Assembly (NCBI RefSeq): GCF_000332195.1 | Contig: NZ_KB235922.1 | Location: forward strand, 1,054,001-1,118,000 | DNA from: Pleurocapsa sp. PCC 7319 | Lineage (GTDB): Bacteria; Cyanobacteriota; Cyanobacteriia; Cyanobacteriales; Xenococcaceae | DNA: 64,000 nucleotides | Direction of reading: 5' to 3' | Shown: positions 8,827 through 17,954 of the stretch, in pieces | Layout: each line of letters opens with the position of its first letter | Position numbering within the stretch: position 1 is the first letter of the stretch | The notes under the pieces: model-generated | Told to the model about the DNA's origin: nothing | The model's input: only the letters and a program-made list of their open reading frames with translations | The model's database searches: none | Program-made: the position numbers and the translations under genes

Positions 8827-10173
8827 ATGACTTTAACACCCCTCAATACCCTGATCACCCAACAAGAAGCTCTGGCTTTAATTGAATTCGCAATCGCCCA
8901 ATCTCAAGCCGACGGAATTTTTGTTAGCCTCAGTGCTAGTGAAACTGCACTTAGTCGCTTTTCAGAGAATCAAATTAGCCAAAACGTTCGTAAAAATACT
9001 TTTAGCCTCACCGTTATTAGTTATTTTGGTAAGCGTAGTGCTTCTGCTTCTACTACAGAATTAGAGCGAGAAGCGATCGCTGCTACCGTAAAACGTGCCG
9101 AAGATTTAGCTCGCATTGCTCCTGAAGATCCTGAATGGGTGGAATTATTACCGAAGCAAACCTATAGCGATCGCCTTCCTGCTTTTGACCAAGCTACAGC
9201 AACTTTATCTCCTCTGAAAAAAGGCGAGATTATTCAACAAGTATGTTCTTTAAGTAAAGATGCAGGAGTAAACGGTTCGGGAACCCTTAGTACTAAGACA
9301 TCTCTCAATGCTATTGGTAACTCTGCTGGTTTGCGGGGTTGCGATCGCACAACTGAAGCGGATTTTAGTTTTACCGCTCGTATTGACAATGGTTCTAGCT
9401 GGAATCGCTGCACTGCTTGGAGTATTAACCAATTGCCCATTACAGAATTAACTGAACAAGTTATCAACAGGGCGATCGCTTCTCGCAATCCTCAGACAAT
9501 TGAACCAGGAGACTATACGGTCATCTTGGAACCGTCAGCGATGGCTAGTTTAGTTTTTTGGGTAATTTGGAATTTAGATGCCAGGGCAGCAGATGAAGGA
9601 CGTTCTTTTATGTCTCGTAGCGATGACACGGGTAAGCCTATCGGCAACAAAGTCGGCGAAAAGTTATTTAATCCTATTGTTCAAGTACAGCGTAATCCTG
9701 CTCATCCTCTGTTGCAAGGAGGCAGGTTTTTTAGTAGTGGTCTAAGCAATGAAAATCTAGATATTATCAAAGATGGTGTTCCCCAAACTCTTTCTTACAG
9801 TCGCTATTGGGCAAAAGAACAAGATAAAAAACCTACAGGATCTTTGTCTCCTATTGTGATGACTGGTTCAGATCAAACTGTTACCGATTTGATTGCCAGT
9901 ACTGAAAGAGGTATTTTAGTCAGTCGGGCTTGGTATGTGCGTTATGTTAATCCTCGAACTTTAGAAGTTACAGGCATGACTAGAGATGGTACTTTCTTAA
10001 TTGAAGACGGTAAGATCTCTCACCCAATCAAAAACTTGCGCTTTAATCAGTGTTTGCCCGAAATGCTGAAAAATGTAGTAGCAGTAAGTCAAGCAAAACG
10101 CTGCGGCAGTAGTGTTATTCCTGGTTGTAAAGTTGAGAATTTTCACTTTAGCAGTATCACAGATAGCATCTAG
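8827..10173 (+). CDS. TldD/PmbA-family protein (PmbA/TldE-like, no metal motif)
   Basis: Member of the TldD/PmbA family, whose paired subunits form a protease acting on antitoxins and on ribosomally made peptides. The fold is visible from the N-terminal LIEFAIAQSQADGIFVSLSA through the central GDYTVILEPSAMASLVFWV to the C-terminal RFNQCLPEMLKNVVAVS. The HExxxH zinc motif of the catalytic TldD subunit is absent, so this is more likely the TldE/PmbA-type partner. No partner gene lies in the window. The ATG at 8827 is preferred over a TTG two codons upstream, because ATG is the common start and neither has a strong ribosome-binding site. Note the usual clustering of GCGATCGC octamers within it. 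Confidence 0.82.
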   Translation: MTLTPLNTLITQQEALALIEFAIAQSQADGIFVSLSASETALSRFSENQISQNVRKNTFSLTVISYFGKRSASASTTELEREAIAATVKRAEDLARIAPEDPEWVELLPKQTYSDRLPAFDQATATLSPLKKGEIIQQVCSLSKDAGVNGSGTLSTKTSLNAIGNSAGLRGCDRTTEADFSFTARIDNGSSWNRCTAWSINQLPITELTEQVINRAIASRNPQTIEPGDYTVILEPSAMASLVFWVIWNLDARAADEGRSFMSRSDDTGKPIGNKVGEKLFNPIVQVQRNPAHPLLQGGRFFSSGLSNENLDIIKDGVPQTLSYSRYWAKEQDKKPTGSLSPIVMTGSDQTVTDLIASTERGILVSRAWYVRYVNPRTLEVTGMTRDGTFLIEDGKISHPIKNLRFNQCLPEMLKNVVAVSQAKRCGSSVIPGCKVENFHFSSITDSI

Positions 10174-10187
10174 ATTGACTAAATCTG

Positions 10188-10222
10188 GGTAGCTCCATCT
10201 AATGAAGTAGATCTACTTATCA
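10188..10222. repeat. Short relic of the GTAGCTCCA/TCTACTTATCA MITE-like family
   Basis: The left end GTAGCTCCATCTAAT is joined almost directly to the right end TAGATCTACTTATCA of the repeat seen in full at 28639-28766. The join includes the 12-base palindrome AGTAGATCTACT. It appears to be an internally deleted copy and sits just after the TldD/PmbA-like gene. Confidence 0.5.
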
Positions 10223-10319
10223 CTTTGGTTGAGGCTAGATTGGGACGTTTTTCAGATGTTTTTCCTCTGTTGAATCTTTAGAATCAATTAAAACAAATTT
10301 GATTAAGGAGAAATCTATC

Positions 10320-10808
10320 ATGGGATCTTCAGTTGCAATTATGAATAAGTCTTTTGTTGTTACTTCATTGATGTTAGGTATCTTTTCCTGTAATACTCCT
10401 CCTCCTCAGGCACAAAACATTAACTTAGATAACAAAATATGTGAGGATGCGATCGCATCTGTAGAAGGTCAATTAAAGGCGGATCACCAGCTAACAATTG
10501 AAATATCTGAGACAATTAATCACTCCTATCCCGACGGTCCCGAAGGTCGTCCCAATCAATACAGATTAGGGATAAGGGGAAATGCAGCAAATTCTGTTAT
10601 GGAATCAGATGTACTACTAAATTCTCTTGCTACACAAATAATTAATAATTGTAATTCAATTAGTCTAGTAAGTTTTGGTGTCTATCAAACCGATTACATT
10701 TTAGATTATGGTTTGATATCTAAGGGAAAAGTTGAAAAGTTTCAATGTCCAGAAGATTTTGACGGGCTACCGTATAAAAGAGATTTTCAATGGGGAGAAT
10801 CCTGCTGA
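10320..10808 (+). CDS. Small exported or lipoprotein-like protein of unknown function
   Basis: I do not recognise this gene. It encodes 162 residues with a hydrophobic N-terminal segment (SFVVTSLMLGIFSC) ending in a cysteine and a proline-rich stretch, which suggests an exported or possibly lipid-anchored protein, although the lipobox IFSC is poor. The mature part has four further cysteines, including the last residue. A Shine-Dalgarno AAGGAG at 10305-10310 fixes the start at ATG 10320; an upstream TTG in the same frame overlaps the site and is unlikely. It is followed by a phosphotransferase-like fragment. Confidence 0.6.
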   Translation: MGSSVAIMNKSFVVTSLMLGIFSCNTPPPQAQNINLDNKICEDAIASVEGQLKADHQLTIEISETINHSYPDGPEGRPNQYRLGIRGNAANSVMESDVLLNSLATQIINNCNSISLVSFGVYQTDYILDYGLISKGKVEKFQCPEDFDGLPYKRDFQWGESC

Positions 10809-10873
10809 TTTTAACTGGTCTTTAAAAAGTAGTCTTTAGAGAGAATCATATTCATAACTGCTCAAATATTATT

Positions 10874-11350
10874 TTGAATGGAGCAAAAAGTGTAGGTTAC
10901 ACCACGCAACAACTGAACCAGATAAAAAATGGATTAGACACTTTAGAAAAATATCTAATTAATATTGGTTACGAAACGAATAACTTTGGTATTATCCACT
11001 CTGATTTACATTTCAACAATATTTTAATTGATTCAACAGGTCAATTAGCCATTATTGACTTTGACGAAGCAGGTTTTGGTCATTATTGGCTAGACATAGC
11101 TGTAACGTTTGACGAGTTTTATGACTACGATGAAGCCGATACTATGATTGAGCAATTTATTAATGGTTACAAAGCTGTGCGGAATATAAAATTTGACTCA
11201 ACAACAATGAAAATGTTTCGCGGACTATCTGCAACCCTTTACGCTTCTTGGATATTTGCACCTGAAAATAAATGGGTAACAGCGACTAAATTAGATTACG
11301 CTAAAAATGCGCTTCAACAGATTCAAAATATTGAATCAGTACGTTGCTAA
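10874..11350 (+). pseudogene. Aminoglycoside phosphotransferase-like fragment, C-terminal lobe only
   Basis: The frame encodes the C-terminal lobe of an APH/choline-kinase-like phosphotransferase. The catalytic loop HSDLHFNNIL and the metal-binding IIDFDEAGFGHYWLD are intact, followed by the usual helical tail. The whole N-terminal lobe, with the ATP-binding glycine and lysine region, is missing: only 65 bp separate this frame from the preceding gene, and no matching sequence is seen there. Full family members are about 300-340 residues against 158 here. The only available start is a TTG at 10874. It is most simply a remnant left by deletion; a functional small protein cannot be excluded. Confidence 0.65.
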
Positions 11351-11394
11351 ACTGCATTTACTTATTTATTAAAGACAATTTGAGCTAAAAATTA

Positions 11395-12390
11395 ATGGAT
11401 TTATGCTTAATTAAAGTTTTTCTACCTTTGACAGAAGAACAAAACATCCAACAACTGCTATCTTCTTATCCTGGGTTAGAAACCGAATCGATTTTTAAAT
11501 CACAACAGCAACTTTTGGTCAACATCTTACTGAAGAAAGAACGAGTCGAGACAGTAGTAGACGATTTAAAACAAAAATTTCCTAACCTCGAAGACTGTCA
11601 ACTGTTGGTATTACCAGCAGAAACCAGACCGAGTCAAACTAATGTAAAATTGCCTAAATTCTCTGAAACAGATAAAGATGATCGCGTCGACCAACAAGAA
11701 GTTTATACTCAAATCTCCCAAGGTATTCGCCTCGACACTACAGAAATTTCTTTGGTCATTTTATCTACGGTGATCGCCGCGATCGGTTTAGTACAAGGAA
11801 GCGAAGTAGTAATAATTGGGGCAATGGTAATCGCCCCCTTACTGAAACCCAACATGGCGTTAGCAGTGGCTACTACCTTTGGCGATCTATCCCTAGCAAT
11901 TAAAACTATAAAGGTTGGTTTAACAGAAATTGTTATATCTTTACTGCTGTCAATTTTGTTGGGCATATTAGTACCAGTCAATCTGGGAATGAATGAGATT
12001 GCCATCAGAACCAGCGTAAATCTTTCTGATGTTGTTTTAGCTTTTGCTTCAGGAGTAGCTGGAGCAATTTCTCTGACAGTTGACGAACAAAAAGCAGTAG
12101 TTGGAGTGATGGTTTCGGTGGCACTATTGCCTCCTTTAGTAGTTTTAGGAATGCTAATTGGTTCTCAGTTATGGCAACCTGCGATTGAAACAGCAGTTTT
12201 AGTGTCAACTAATATTGTTTGTCTCAATTTAGCTGCGATCGCCACTTTTTGGTTGCGAGATGTTCGTCCCCAGCAATGGTGGCAAAAGTTTCAGGCTAGT
12301 AAAATAACTGGGATTGCAACTACTTTTTGGTTAGTTATTCTAGCTATATTAATTAGTGTTATTTTTATGTTTCAGATAAACCAAGCCTAA
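11395..12390 (+). CDS. DUF389 / TIGR00341-family membrane protein
   Basis: Membrane protein of 331 residues. A soluble N-terminal region (1-100) leads into the conserved DUF389 core, which starts at DTTEISLVILSTVIAAIGLV and includes GAMVIAPLLKPNMALAVA. About six hydrophobic segments follow, including VGVMVSVALLPPLVVLGMLIG, and the protein ends in a last membrane helix and a short tail. The family is common in cyanobacteria and archaea; its function is not established. ATG at 11395 is the clear start. Its neighbours give no hint of role. Confidence 0.8.
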   Translation: MDLCLIKVFLPLTEEQNIQQLLSSYPGLETESIFKSQQQLLVNILLKKERVETVVDDLKQKFPNLEDCQLLVLPAETRPSQTNVKLPKFSETDKDDRVDQQEVYTQISQGIRLDTTEISLVILSTVIAAIGLVQGSEVVIIGAMVIAPLLKPNMALAVATTFGDLSLAIKTIKVGLTEIVISLLLSILLGILVPVNLGMNEIAIRTSVNLSDVVLAFASGVAGAISLTVDEQKAVVGVMVSVALLPPLVVLGMLIGSQLWQPAIETAVLVSTNIVCLNLAAIATFWLRDVRPQQWWQKFQASKITGIATTFWLVILAILISVIFMFQINQA

Positions 12391-12509
12391 CGAAAGCACT
12401 GTCTTTTCAGGGCAAAATACTACTCAACAAACGAGCATCAAATTAATTTTAAGAGAACCCGATCTTACTCTCGAATTATCAAAAGCGATCGCTTTGTAAA
12501 TAATATTGT

Positions 12510-13406
12510 CTATAGATGTATAGTTCTATCAGGCATAATTGTATTTGTTAAGATTGCCTTGTCAAAAATGGTATCTTCGATGTTTGCCCCTGTTAAATTA
12601 GCTTGACTGAGGTTGGCGTTAGTCAAGTTGGCGCCTCTTAGATTAGCCTTGGCTAAGTTAGCTCCGGTTAAATTAGCTTTGGTTAAATTGGTACCTCGTA
12701 GTTTAGCTTCCTGTAAATCTGCACTTTGGAGGTTGGCGTAGCTCATATTTGCCCAACGTAAGTCACAGCGTGTCAAGTTGGCTTCTAGTAAACTGCTAGC
12801 CAAGAAATAGCTATTACTCAGGTGAGTTGCGATCGCTTTAACTCGATATAAGTTAGCTCGATAAAAACTGGCGGACTGTAATTCTGCCTCAAAAAAGTTG
12901 GCTCCTGATAAGTCTGCCTGGTCAAAACTAGCCTGAGCTAAAGCTGTCTCACTGAGATTAGCACGGTTAAGCTTTGCCTGCATAAAGTTTGCCATCCGCA
13001 ATTGAGCTTGTCTAATCGATGTACCAATTAAGTTAGCCTGACTAAAATTAGCACTGCGTCCCATAATTGCTCTTAAATCTGCTCCAATCAGGTTCGCTTG
13101 ATGTAAATCTGCATCAATTAGATAGGCTGACTGCAAATTTGCCCCCGTTAAGTTACTTTGTTGGAGATTAGCGTCAATTAATTCTGCTGATTCTAAATTA
13201 GCTCCCGTCAGATTCGCTTTAACTAGTTCAGCACTACAAAGATCGGCACCAGTTAAATCTGCTTTAACTAAATAAACCTCAGGTAAATTTACTCCCCGAA
13301 GATCGGCATTGATCAAATCGATTATTGGTTGATGACTACTATCTAGCCAATTAATCCAACTGATTGCCCCCTGTCTAAGTTTAGTTAAATGTTCAATATT
13401 CGCCAC
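12510..13406 (-). CDS. Pentapeptide-repeat protein
   Basis: Protein of 298 residues made almost wholly of A(D/N)LXX pentapeptide repeats (from about residue 30 to 285). It is predicted to fold as a right-handed quadrilateral beta-helix. There is no signal peptide or other domain; the first 28 residues (LTKLRQGAISWINWLDSSHQ) form a short cap of the kind often found in cyanobacterial members. The start is GTG at 13404-13406. Cyanobacteria carry many such proteins and few have a known function. It is convergent with the DUF389 gene and lies downstream of ccmP on the same strand. Confidence 0.85.
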   Translation of the reverse strand: MANIEHLTKLRQGAISWINWLDSSHQPIIDLINADLRGVNLPEVYLVKADLTGADLCSAELVKANLTGANLESAELIDANLQQSNLTGANLQSAYLIDADLHQANLIGADLRAIMGRSANFSQANLIGTSIRQAQLRMANFMQAKLNRANLSETALAQASFDQADLSGANFFEAELQSASFYRANLYRVKAIATHLSNSYFLASSLLEANLTRCDLRWANMSYANLQSADLQEAKLRGTNLTKANLTGANLAKANLRGANLTNANLSQANLTGANIEDTIFDKAILTNTIMPDRTIHL

Positions 13407-13583
13407 GAATCTACCTCTAATTGCGATCGCATTTATTTGATTTCTTACTTATTATCTGATGTTACGCACGTCAGAACTGAAAGCCTGAATATTTCGTTCA
13501 AAAATAATTGCTGAAACTATTGCAATCTGGTGTAACTGCTTAACATCAGTTACTATCTGTTTTAAGATTCCCATTTCAGCCAA

Positions 13584-14225
13584 CTATTCATTATTTTTCT
13601 GAGTCAAACTTTCTCGTCCACTAATACTTTCAATTGCTGCTAGAGCTGCTATCGAGCCAGCAATAATATCTCGTTCTTCACCTCCTAAATAGACTCTGCC
13701 GAAGCTTCCTATTGCGGTTACTTTGAGAATATTAATTAACGCTGCTTTTTCCGCTTCATTGGCAGCAAGAGCTGCGTAAGCTGCTGGCTGTACTTCTAAG
13801 ACATAAAGAGTCTGTCCAGCCAGTAACATCTGCCCACGGCAATCACGATTAATTAGCTGTGCCTGATAAGCATCAATATTACGAATAATTTGACTAGAAA
13901 CTACCTGAGGTTTTAAGCTGTCTTGTTGCTTCACTCCCAATGTTTGAAGGATCGCCCTTCCTGCTGCTCTTACTTCTCCTTGCTTACTAGCATGAATTTC
14001 TAGTAGTCCATAAAGTCTTTCGACAAATTGAACTCCTGGACGTACTACCGCAGATTTGAGAGCAACATCAGTAATACGATTTATTTCAATACCAGGAGAT
14101 ATTTCAATCCATAAAGAAGCATCTCCTGGTAAAGGTAAAAATCCTAATGCCACTGTGCCGATGTAGGCTGCATTCTGGGATTGCAATCTATCTAAATATA
14201 CGTAACTACGAAGTTCTACGCCCAA
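13584..14225 (-). CDS. ccmP: CcmP, tandem-BMC carboxysome shell protein
   Basis: The 213 residues, beginning [15 protein letters not shown], match the carboxysome minor shell protein CcmP in length and throughout (for example [57 protein letters not shown]). CcmP is a BMC-T protein: two fused BMC domains form a pseudohexameric trimer that stacks in two layers with a large gated pore, proposed to pass bulky metabolites such as RuBP or 3-PGA. The start is a TTG at 14223-14225. The family N-terminus begins exactly there, an AGAGGG site lies shortly upstream, and an in-frame stop follows nine codons further up. It stands alone here, away from any ccmKLMN cluster, as a satellite gene. Confidence 0.93.
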   Translation of the reverse strand: MGVELRSYVYLDRLQSQNAAYIGTVALGFLPLPGDASLWIEISPGIEINRITDVALKSAVVRPGVQFVERLYGLLEIHASKQGEVRAAGRAILQTLGVKQQDSLKPQVVSSQIIRNIDAYQAQLINRDCRGQMLLAGQTLYVLEVQPAAYAALAANEAEKAALINILKVTAIGSFGRVYLGGEERDIIAGSIAALAAIESISGRESLTQKNNE

Positions 14226-14556
14226 AGTTTCAGCCCTCTTGCTGTCACGAAATTACTGTCTCAACCAATCTCCAGCTAACCAGTTTGTGTCTCCAGTTGT
14301 AAAGAGTTGAGTTAGTCTCTGGGATAATTTGATTGTTTTATTGCCAAATAGTATTTATTTGAGATCACTATACAATTTATCTTTTTTGAGCATAATAGAG
14401 AGAAATTACCCGACTATTTAGTTATTTACTAAAAAGATTAAATCTGAGGATAATTTTTGGCATCGGGCAATTTTTCCTTAATTTGCTAAATATAGTGTTT
14501 ATATAGTGTATGTATTTTCAATAGCAAATATTGCTATTTAAAGTTTGAATATTTTT
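14226..14556. other. Divergent promoter gap between ccmP and the SPP gene
   Basis: AT-rich gap of 331 bp that must hold the promoters of ccmP (leftward) and the sucrose-phosphatase gene (rightward). Apart from the inverted repeat at 14520-14538 I see no gene, RNA or repeat in it. Confidence 0.6.
14520..14538. promoter_or_regulatory. Perfect inverted repeat upstream of the SPP gene
   Basis: AATAGCAA (14520-14527) and TTGCTATT (14531-14538) form a perfect 8-bp dyad with a 3-bp spacer, ending 18 bp before the ATG. It is of operator size but could also act as a weak RNA hairpin near the ribosome-binding site. No known regulator was recognised. Confidence 0.4.
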
Positions 14557-15318
14557 ATGAATTCCCCAAGTATGAGCCCTTTATTATTTGTAACTGATTT
14601 AGACAATACCCTGGTTGGAGACGATCCCGCGCTAGCAAAACTCAACCAGCAGTTGACTAATCACCGTGAAAAATACAGCAGTAAAATTGTCTATGCTACG
14701 GGGCGTTCTCTTTATTTGTATCGTTTACTTGCAGAAGCAAAATCTTTGATACCTCCAGATGCTCTAATTACTTCTGTGGGAACAGAAATGTATTTTGATC
14801 AAAATCAAGAACAATTTGATCCAGAATGGGCAAACATCCTCTCCCAGGGTTGGGATCGAGATGAAATCATAGCGATCGCCAACCAATTTAGTGAATTACA
14901 ATCTCAGCCAAAATCAGAACAAAATCCGTTTAAAATTAGTTACTATTTGGCTGAAGCAGTATCTGAAGAAATCATCACCAGATTAAAATCTGCGCTGAGC
15001 GATCAAGGTTATATGATCAAGCTGATCTATAGTGCTGGTCAAGATTTAGATTTATTACCACAAAATGGAGATAAAGGTTTAGCCGTAAAATTCTTACGTC
15101 AGAGATGGAATATCACTGCCGAACAAACTATAGTTTGTGGTGATTCTGGTAACGATATTTCTCTATTTCAGGGACAAGAAAAAGGCTTGATTGTGGGTAA
15201 TGCGAAGCCAGAATTACTTCAATGGTATGAAGATAACAAAAATGACAAGCTCTACTTAGCTCAGTCAGGCTATGCAGGTGGTATTTTAGAAGGTTTAAAA
15301 TATTTTGGTTTTTTGTAA
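14557..15318 (+). CDS. spp: Sucrose-6-phosphate phosphatase (HAD-IIB)
   Basis: Releases phosphate from sucrose 6-phosphate, the last step of sucrose synthesis, which in cyanobacteria serves salt tolerance and carbon export. HAD motifs are intact: FVTDLDNTLVG with nucleophile D14 and acid/base D16, TGR at 48-50, K173, and GDSGND at 195-200. At 253 residues it matches stand-alone bacterial SPP enzymes. ATG 14557 is chosen over a TTG four codons upstream. No sucrose-phosphate synthase gene is adjacent. An inverted repeat directly upstream may regulate it. Confidence 0.9.
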   Translation: MNSPSMSPLLFVTDLDNTLVGDDPALAKLNQQLTNHREKYSSKIVYATGRSLYLYRLLAEAKSLIPPDALITSVGTEMYFDQNQEQFDPEWANILSQGWDRDEIIAIANQFSELQSQPKSEQNPFKISYYLAEAVSEEIITRLKSALSDQGYMIKLIYSAGQDLDLLPQNGDKGLAVKFLRQRWNITAEQTIVCGDSGNDISLFQGQEKGLIVGNAKPELLQWYEDNKNDKLYLAQSGYAGGILEGLKYFGFL

Positions 15319-15368
15319 GCAGTAAATATAAATTATTCATATTTCTTTCTACTTAGTATTTAGATATC

Positions 15369-16712
15369 CTAGATTGGAGCTGGAGATGAACTTAAAGCTG
15401 GCAAAAAATTAACTATTTGAGGAAAAGTAATAATTAGAGCTAGCACCAAAAGTTGTAACAAAATAAACGGAATTGCCCCGCGATAAATTTCCTCGGTTTT
15501 GAGTTCTGGTGGCGCTACTCCTCGTAAATAAAAGAGGGCAAAGCCAAAAGGTGGAGTTAAGAAAGATGTTTGCAAATTAGCTCCAATAATCACCCCATAC
15601 CATACCAAATCTATCCCCAACTGTTGAGCAACGGGGGCAAATATCGGAATTACAATAAAAGCAATCTCAAAGAAATCAATAAAGAAACCTAAGCAAAAGA
15701 TCACCAGCATATTAACTAATAAAAAGCCGATTACGCCTCCTGGGATATTGATGAGAAGGTTTTCCATAAATCTGTCTCCCCCCAAACCCCGAAATACCAG
15801 ACTAAAAGCAGTTGAACCCAGGAGAATAAACATAACCATGGTAGTAATGCGCATAGTTGCATCACAGACCTCACGCAACGCTGCCCAATTCAACTGACGA
15901 TTAAATGCTGCTAAAATTATCGCTCCTACTGACCCTAAGGCACCTGCTTCAGTAGGTGTAGCTATACCCAGAAAAATACTGCCCAGCACTACCATGATTA
16001 ATAAAAGAGGGGGAAGCATCACGGTCATTACTCGAACTAATAGCTTTTTACCACCAATTCTGACGCTAGGGGGAAGAGCGGGAGCAACTTCCGGCTTGAG
16101 CCAAGCGACAATCACAACGTGAAGCGCAAAAGCCCCTGCCATCATTAACCCAGGAATTAGTGAACCGATAAATAAATCACCGACAGGAATACCAAGCTGA
16201 TCTCCTAAAACAACTAGGACTACACTGGGGGGAATTATTTGTCCTAAAGTACCAGAAGCAACAATTACACCGGCTGCTAATTCTTTACTATAGCCATAGC
16301 GCAACATAATCGGCAGAGAAATTAAGCCCATTGCCACTACGGTAGCTGCTACCACTCCCGTAGAAGCAGCCAATAATGCTCCAACTATTACTACTGCTAA
16401 AGCTAAACCACCTCGTACTTTGCCAAAGAGAATACCCATAGTTTCTAACAACTTCTCAGCAATACCTGTTTTTTCCAGCATTGAACCGAGAAAGATAAAA
16501 TAGGGAATTGCCAGGAGGGTATAGTTGCCCATAATGCCAAAAATACGGCTGGGCATAGCATTGAAAAAACTAAAACTAAATTCTCCCACTGCTGCACCAA
16601 TCAGGGCAAATATAATAGCCACCCCTCCCAAAGAAAAAGCAACGGAAAAACCAAAGGATAATAAGACTAATGCTCCGGCGAACATTGCCATTCCCAACCA
16701 GTCATAATTCAT
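15369..16712 (-). CDS. dctM: TRAP transporter large permease (DctM family)
   Basis: Large membrane subunit (447 residues, about 12 helices) of a tripartite ATP-independent periplasmic transporter, which uses an ion gradient to take up organic acids or amino acids. Family signatures include the N-terminal SFGFSVAFSLGGVAIIFALIG, the loop GTLGQIIPPSVVLVVLGDQ, and GIATPTEAGALGSVGAI. Its ATG lies one base after the stop of the DctQ subunit, with an AGGAGG inside the dctQ end, so the two are translated together. In Synechocystis a TRAP system of this kind carries glutamate; the substrate here cannot be told. No binding-protein gene is nearby. Confidence 0.9.
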   Translation of the reverse strand: MNYDWLGMAMFAGALVLLSFGFSVAFSLGGVAIIFALIGAAVGEFSFSFFNAMPSRIFGIMGNYTLLAIPYFIFLGSMLEKTGIAEKLLETMGILFGKVRGGLALAVVIVGALLAASTGVVAATVVAMGLISLPIMLRYGYSKELAAGVIVASGTLGQIIPPSVVLVVLGDQLGIPVGDLFIGSLIPGLMMAGAFALHVVIVAWLKPEVAPALPPSVRIGGKKLLVRVMTVMLPPLLLIMVVLGSIFLGIATPTEAGALGSVGAIILAAFNRQLNWAALREVCDATMRITTMVMFILLGSTAFSLVFRGLGGDRFMENLLINIPGGVIGFLLVNMLVIFCLGFFIDFFEIAFIVIPIFAPVAQQLGIDLVWYGVIIGANLQTSFLTPPFGFALFYLRGVAPPELKTEEIYRGAIPFILLQLLVLALIITFPQIVNFLPALSSSPAPI

Positions 16713-16713
16713 C

Positions 16714-17253
16714 TTAGTTATCCTCCTGACTGGTATTAGTTTCTTGATATATATGCCAATTCTTAATCGCTTCGGAAATTCCTTGGAAAATTAATAAAAT
16801 AAAAGCAATAATAATCGTAAATTTGATCGGATAGCGGGGTAAACCATCAGGATCGGGAGACATCTCCCGTATCTTCCAGGAATTAATTACTGTTCCCCAA
16901 GAATAATAAATTATTAAACAACTAAACGGAATTAAAAATATAATATTGCCAACAAAATTAGCTAGAGCTTGGCGACGACGACTCCAGTTTTTATAAAAAA
17001 TATCTACCCGAACGTGTTCGTTATATTTGAGTGCATAGGCTGCACCACAAAGAAATACCACGTCAAATAGATACCATTGTATTTCGATAAGGGCATTAGA
17101 AGTAAGATTAGTACCGATCATACGCCCTAAATATCGCCCTAAAACATTCCACGTTCCTACGGCAACCATCAATAATACTAGCCAATAGGTAATGCGACCA
17201 ATCCATTCATTGATCAGATCAATTATATGGGCTATTTTTAATAGCTTGCTCAA
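16714..17253 (-). CDS. dctQ: TRAP transporter small permease (DctQ family)
   Basis: Small membrane subunit (179 residues, four hydrophobic segments) that joins the large permease to form the TRAP membrane unit. Typical features are the N-terminal IGRITYWLVLLMVAVGTWNV and the conserved IEIQWYLFDVVFLCGAAYAL, with the E/Q-W pair of the family. It is first in a two-gene operon with dctM. The extended cytoplasmic loop (YKNWSRRRQALAN) is basic. The periplasmic binding subunit, which decides specificity, is missing from both flanks. Confidence 0.88.
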   Translation of the reverse strand: MSKLLKIAHIIDLINEWIGRITYWLVLLMVAVGTWNVLGRYLGRMIGTNLTSNALIEIQWYLFDVVFLCGAAYALKYNEHVRVDIFYKNWSRRRQALANFVGNIIFLIPFSCLIIYYSWGTVINSWKIREMSPDPDGLPRYPIKFTIIIAFILLIFQGISEAIKNWHIYQETNTSQEDN

Positions 17254-17406
17254 ACTTTTTCCTCAACCATAACTTTTTTACTTCGTAGCTAATGCTAATG
17301 GTTTTAGAGTTTGAAGTCTAGTGATGAAACTGTTTAAGCAGTAAGTATAATTATCAGATAATCTACCTTACTCCGTCTTAATAACTGTTATAAAAGATTG
17401 GTCAAA

Positions 17407-17427
17407 AGCTAATAGCTGATAGCTTAG
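17407..17427. repeat. Tandem AGCTNNN heptads, three units
   Basis: AGCTAAT, AGCTGAT and AGCTTAG run in tandem just past the ssb stop codon. This is one of six such arrays in the window. Confidence 0.6.
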
Positions 17428-17441
17428 AGTAAAGTAGATCG

Positions 17442-17954
17442 TTAAAAGGGAATTTCATCCCAGTCCTCATTACTAGTGCTTGCAGGTGCGCTACTTGGCT
17501 CAGAAATAGTTTCAACTGGGGTATGGTCAGAATAAGCAGGTGCAGGTTTAGGTTGGGGAGGGATATCAAAATCTGCTGGATTACTAGGGTTATTGCTAGA
17601 CGGTTGATACCCAGATTGGTTGTTAGTAGCAAAACCTGAGATACTGGGACTAGGATTACCAAGAGGGTAAATCCTTGAGGCTACTAGTTTGGCTCGCTTT
17701 TCTTTGTATCCTTCTGGCATATCAAACAAATTCATTGACAAACGACCTTCAATAATAATTTGATCTCCAGCACTATAAGTATTCTTAATCTCTTCGGCTA
17801 AGTTTCCCCATCCTTCTACCTGTACTTTACCTGGTGCTTCTCCTTCTCTAGTGGATTCAAACTCTACCATCATTGAAGATACACTAGTTTGATCTTGAGT
17901 AGAACGTAGTTCAGGATCGCTAACGATCTGCGCCATTAAAATACAGCTATTCAT
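17442..17954 (-). CDS. ssb: Single-stranded DNA-binding protein
   Basis: SSB coats single-stranded DNA during replication and repair. The N-terminal OB fold (residues 1-105) starts MNSCILMAQIVSDPELRSTQ. A flexible Ser/Pro/Asn-rich linker of about 55 residues follows, then the acidic C-terminal tip NEDWDEIPF, which binds partner proteins such as primase, RecQ and exonucleases. AAAGGAG precedes the ATG by eight bases. Length (170) is normal. It is transcribed alone, 107 bp downstream of the nucleotidyltransferase gene. Confidence 0.93.
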   Translation of the reverse strand: MNSCILMAQIVSDPELRSTQDQTSVSSMMVEFESTREGEAPGKVQVEGWGNLAEEIKNTYSAGDQIIIEGRLSMNLFDMPEGYKEKRAKLVASRIYPLGNPSPSISGFATNNQSGYQPSSNNPSNPADFDIPPQPKPAPAYSDHTPVETISEPSSAPASTSNEDWDEIPF

